32,016 nucleotides of DNA, from assembly GCA_016199545.1 (NCBI GenBank), contig JACQGN010000237.1, positions 1 to 32,016 of the forward strand, given 5' to 3'. This document shows positions 29,520 to 32,016 of the stretch, piece after piece. Position 1 is the stretch's first letter; each line of letters starts with the position of its first letter. Source of the DNA: Betaproteobacteria bacterium (GTDB lineage: Bacteria; Pseudomonadota; Gammaproteobacteria; Burkholderiales; SG8-41). The position numbers and the translations under genes were made by a program. The notes under the pieces were generated by a model that was given only the letters and a program-made list of their open reading frames with translations, was not told where the DNA came from and ran no database searches.

Positions 29520-29549
29520 CCATATCGTTGTATAGACATTCTACTCGCC

Positions 29550-31259
29550 ATGGAACAGGGCCAGCAAGAACTCCCGCTCCCTTTCCCCGAACTCTCCGGG
29601 GACATGCCACTGCTGCCGGCGCGCATGGTGAACGAATATCAATATTGCCCGCGCCTTGCCTACCTGGAGTGGGTGCAGGGCGAGTGGGCAGCGTCGTCCG
29701 ATACGGTCGAAGGCCGTCACACGCATCGTCGGGTGGATAAACCGGGCGGTGACTTGCCTCCTCCAGGCGAAGCGGATGAGGAGGAGCGCATCCACGCGCG
29801 CTCCATCACGCTCTCCTCGAATCGCCTGGGCCTCATCGCGAAGATGGACCTCGTCGAAGGCGAGGGAAACCGCGTCACGCCGGTGGATTACAAGCGCGGC
29901 AAGCGCCCGCACGTGCCGCAGGGCGCCTACGAACCGGAACGCGTTCAAGTGTGCGTGCAGGGCATGATTCTCGAGGAGCACGGCTATCGCTGCGAGGAAG
30001 GCGTGCTGTATTTCGCGCAGAGCCGGGAGCGCGTACGCATCCCATTCGATGAGGAGCTGCGCGCGCTAACGCGTAATGCAATCGATGGCCTGCGCCTGAT
30101 CGCGGCCGGCGGCACGATTCCCCCGCCCCTTGAGGACAGCCCGAAGTGCCCACGCTGCTCGCTGGTGGGCATCTGCCTTCCCGACGAGGTCAATTTTCTC
30201 AAGCGGGAGCAGACGCCGCCGCGGCCCCTCGCGGTCGTGCGCGACGAAGCGTTGCCGGTGTACGTCCAGGCGCGCAGCGCCAAGGTCGCCAAGAAGGGCA
30301 AGACGCTGGAGATCTCCATCGAGGACAAGGTCGCCCAGACCGCGCGGCTCATCGACGTGTCGCAGCTCGTGCTGATGGGAAATATCTATGTGACCACACC
30401 GACGCTGCACGAGTTGATGGCACGGGAAATTCCCATCACGTGGCATTCCTTCGGCGGGTGGTTCCTTGGCCATACCATCGGCACCGGGCACAAAAACGTC
30501 GAGATTCGCGCCGCGCAATACCGAGCGAGCTTCGACGGCGCGGCCTGCCTGCGGCTTGCCAAGGGTTTCGTCATCGCGAAGATCCAGAATCAGCGCACGT
30601 TGCTCCGCCGCAACTGGAAGGGCGAGGACAAGCCCGATGATCTTCTGGAGGCCTTCCAGCAGGACGTCCGGCACGCGCAGCGCGCGCCCGCACTGCCGGA
30701 ACTCCTGGGTGCAGAGGGTCAAGCTGCTGCCCGCTATTTCCGTCACTTCTCCGCCATGCTGAGCCGCGAGGGGGATGCCGCGTCGCTCGCGTTCGACTTC
30801 ACCACCCGCAATCGCCGCCCGCCGACCGATCCGGTCAACGCCATGCTCTCCTATGCCTATGCGCTCCTCGTACGCGCCTGGACCGTGGCCCTGACGGCCG
30901 TCGGCTTTGATCCGTATCGCGGTTTTTATCACCAGCCGCGCTACGGCCGCCCCGCGCTGGCGCTCGACATGATGGAGCCGTTCCGCCCGCTGCTTGCGGA
31001 TTCGAGCGTCATTCAGGCGATCAACAACGGTGAGGTCCGTCCAACGGACTTCATCAGCGCGGCCGGGAGCGTCGCCATGGCCGACGACGGACGGAAGCGA
31101 TTCATCGGCACCTTCGAGCGCAGGCTCGCCCAGGAGATCACGCATCCGGTATTTGGATACAAGCTGAGCTACCGCAGGCTCCTTGAACTGCAAGCCCGCC
31201 TCCTGGCGCGGCATCTGCTGGGAGAAATACCCGACCATCCCAACTTCACGACGAGGTAG
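29550..31259 (+). CDS. cas4-cas1: Cas4-Cas1 fusion (CRISPR adaptation)
   Basis: A 569-residue fusion, the form typical of type I-G. Cas4 part (about 1-215): iron-sulphur cysteines Cys33 (QYCPRLAYLEW), Cys200, Cys203 and Cys209 (CPRCSLVGIC), and nuclease residues Asp100, Asp113 and Lys115 (KMDLVEG, VDYKRG). Cas1 part (about 235-569): Glu389 (LLGAEGQAAARYF), His461 (GFYHQPRYGRP) and Asp473/Glu476 (LALDMMEPFRP), the metal site for spacer integration. Cas4 selects the PAM and trims prespacers; Cas1 integrates them with Cas2. I chose ATG 29550, as the open frame further upstream runs antisense through the VapBC pair. cas2 begins two bases after the stop. GC-rich (about 70% in a line counted), matching the cas3 and csb2 remnants and not the inner effector genes. 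Confidence 0.95.
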   Translation: MEQGQQELPLPFPELSGDMPLLPARMVNEYQYCPRLAYLEWVQGEWAASSDTVEGRHTHRRVDKPGGDLPPPGEADEEERIHARSITLSSNRLGLIAKMDLVEGEGNRVTPVDYKRGKRPHVPQGAYEPERVQVCVQGMILEEHGYRCEEGVLYFAQSRERVRIPFDEELRALTRNAIDGLRLIAAGGTIPPPLEDSPKCPRCSLVGICLPDEVNFLKREQTPPRPLAVVRDEALPVYVQARSAKVAKKGKTLEISIEDKVAQTARLIDVSQLVLMGNIYVTTPTLHELMAREIPITWHSFGGWFLGHTIGTGHKNVEIRAAQYRASFDGAACLRLAKGFVIAKIQNQRTLLRRNWKGEDKPDDLLEAFQQDVRHAQRAPALPELLGAEGQAAARYFRHFSAMLSREGDAASLAFDFTTRNRRPPTDPVNAMLSYAYALLVRAWTVALTAVGFDPYRGFYHQPRYGRPALALDMMEPFRPLLADSSVIQAINNGEVRPTDFISAAGSVAMADDGRKRFIGTFERRLAQEITHPVFGYKLSYRRLLELQARLLARHLLGEIPDHPNFTTR

Positions 31260-31261
31260 CC

Positions 31262-31558
31262 ATGGTCAAGGAGGAGCACCTCTACATCGTCGTATACGAC
31301 ATCGGTGACCCCAAGCGGTGGCGACGGGTGTTCCGTCTCATGAACGGGTACGGCGACTGGGTACAACTGTCCGTGTTCCAGTGCCGCTTGAGTCGCCAGC
31401 GGCACGCGGAGCTGATTGCATTGCTGGACGGCATTATCCATAATGGGGAAGATCATCTGGTGCTGCTCGATCTCGGGCCGGCGGAGGACATCGTACCGAG
31501 AGTGGTAAGCCTCGGAAAGACTTTCACGCCGGTCGTGCGCGAGCCGGTGATCGTATAG
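31262..31558 (+). CDS. cas2: Cas2
   Basis: A 98-residue Cas2 with the ferredoxin-like start LYIVVYDIGDPKRWRRVFRLM, including the conserved Asp after the first strand, and the second-strand QLSVFQCRL. It bridges two Cas1 dimers during spacer integration. It begins two bases after cas4-cas1 and so is translationally coupled to it. The CRISPR leader follows directly. Length is normal for the family. Confidence 0.95.
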   Translation: MVKEEHLYIVVYDIGDPKRWRRVFRLMNGYGDWVQLSVFQCRLSRQRHAELIALLDGIIHNGEDHLVLLDLGPAEDIVPRVVSLGKTFTPVVREPVIV

Positions 31559-31759
31559 TTCGCCGTCGATGCGCGAGCACTTTGGTGGTTACCCCTCCCG
31601 CATGCAGCGCTCGCAGCGGATAACTCTTTAACAATTTGGATCTTTTTCGTGCGCGGCCCAACTTTAGGCGCCTGATAAGCCATGATTTGCCTGCAAACGT
31701 CGAACCTCTCGCAATCCCTCGCCTTAGTACCTGTCAGCATGAGGAAAATCGAGGGGACG
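31559..31759 (+). promoter_or_regulatory. CRISPR leader
   Basis: This 201-base non-coding stretch lies between cas2 and the first repeat and is more AT-rich than its surroundings. It holds the boxA-like element at 31624-31637 and ends with GAGGGGACG at the first repeat. New spacers would be added at its downstream border. A promoter for the array should lie upstream of the boxA, between about 31540 and 31620; I see no convincing -35/-10 pair. Confidence 0.8.
31624..31637 (+). promoter_or_regulatory. boxA antitermination element in the CRISPR leader
   Basis: CTCTTTAACAATTT matches the boxA sequence of bacterial rRNA operon leaders (core CTCTTTAACA) exactly. boxA RNA binds NusB-NusE and makes RNA polymerase resist Rho-dependent termination. 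It lies 122 bases before the first repeat on the strand that would be transcribed into the array. boxA elements in CRISPR leaders have been described in enterobacteria, where they protect array transcription. Confidence 0.75.
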
Positions 31760-32016
31760 GTTTTCCGCGGCGACTCGCCGCGGCCTCATTGAAGCCCGTT
31801 CTCGGCCATGCCGCGCGCGATCTCTTTCATCGTTTTCCGCGGCGACTCGCCGCGGCCTCATTGAAGCCTGCCGGTACTCGCTCAACCGCTCATTCAGAGT
31901 GGCGAGGTTTTCCGCGGCGACTCGCCGCGGCCTCATTGAAGCAACTTTTTCGCCTCCGCTTTGTTTTCCTCGAGCTGCGTTTTCCGCGGCGACTCGCCGC
32001 GGCCTCATTGAAGCGC
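31760..32016 (+). CRISPR. CRISPR array (type I-G), first four repeats
   Basis: Four identical 36-bp repeats at 31760-31795, 31832-31867, 31907-31942 and 31979-32014; the array continues past the window. Spacers are 36, 39 and 36 bp. Each repeat starts GTTTTCCGCGG and ends CCTCATTGAAGC, with a perfect 8-base hairpin CCGCGGCG-ACT-CGCCGCGG in the centre. The ATTGAAGC end is the usual type I crRNA 5' handle, so transcription is on the plus strand, away from the leader. A minus-strand open frame across this region is only the repeat read backwards. Confidence 0.98.

Noticed and set aside
29127-29549. An N-terminal extension of Cas4-Cas1
   Set aside because: It is antisense to the VapB and VapC genes, and the family starts at MEQGQQELPL or close to it.
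30867-30900. Loss of the catalytic glutamate of Cas1 in the helix LLVRAWTVALTAVG
   Set aside because: The catalytic Glu lies about 70 residues before the catalytic His, in LLGAEGQAAARYF (Glu389), and is present. The helix position that differs is not the metal ligand.
31724-32008. A 94-residue minus-strand frame with a repeated MRPRRVAAEN sequence
   Set aside because: It is the CRISPR array read backwards; the repeated peptide is the 36-bp repeat and the linkers are spacers.

Overview
The window is GC-rich DNA from a proteobacterium, probably a betaproteobacterium (inferred from the DnaK/DnaJ sequences and the dnaK-dnaJ order; no rRNA or tRNA is present to confirm it). It starts in core chromosome (3' end of dnaK, complete dnaJ) and then runs through about 30 kb of accessory DNA dominated by defence and toxin-antitoxin genes.

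Layout. 1-1905: dnaK (partial) and dnaJ. 2013-2685: a nucleotidyltransferase-fold protein with a 59-residue overlapping partner. 2938-3618: an XPF/ERCC4-type nuclease. 3777-6488: a WYL-domain regulator and a SWIM zinc-finger protein. 6562-7260 (minus): a Doc/Fic toxin with an AbrB-type antitoxin. 7457-8686: a DUF4143 AAA ATPase. 8860-9473: two small unknown genes. 9587-10305 (minus): a VapBC pair with a Phd-type antitoxin. 10435-11937: rmuC. 11934 to the end: a type I-G (formerly I-U) CRISPR-Cas locus that has been rebuilt and interrupted.

The CRISPR locus is the notable part. Its outer shell is GC-rich like the host: a cas3 remnant overlapping the rmuC stop (11934-about 12670), a csb2 remnant (about 19872-20543), a cas4-cas1 fusion (29550-31259), cas2 (31262-31558), a leader and a CRISPR array (31760 to beyond the window). 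Nested between the two remnants is a complete, clearly less GC-rich effector module, csb1-csb2-cas3-(Cas8-like) (12895-19875). This looks like replacement of the effector half of one I-G system by that of a different I-G variant, leaving the adaptation half and array in place. The csb2 remnant breaks exactly at a 48-bp direct repeat whose second copy lies inside the 5' part of a 1758-residue DUF4011/SF1-helicase/nuclease gene. Between effector and adaptation genes sit a second DUF4143 ATPase, that giant helicase-nuclease and three VapBC pairs.

How the parts may work together: Cas4-Cas1/Cas2 would acquire spacers, the inner Csb1/Csb2/Cas8-like proteins would form the surveillance complex and recruit Cas3, and Csb2 would process array transcripts. 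The array leader carries an exact boxA-like antitermination sequence (31624-31637), which fits a long, structured, untranslated RNA. The toxin-antitoxin pairs and helicase-nuclease probably add further defence or stabilise the island; that is inference from context.
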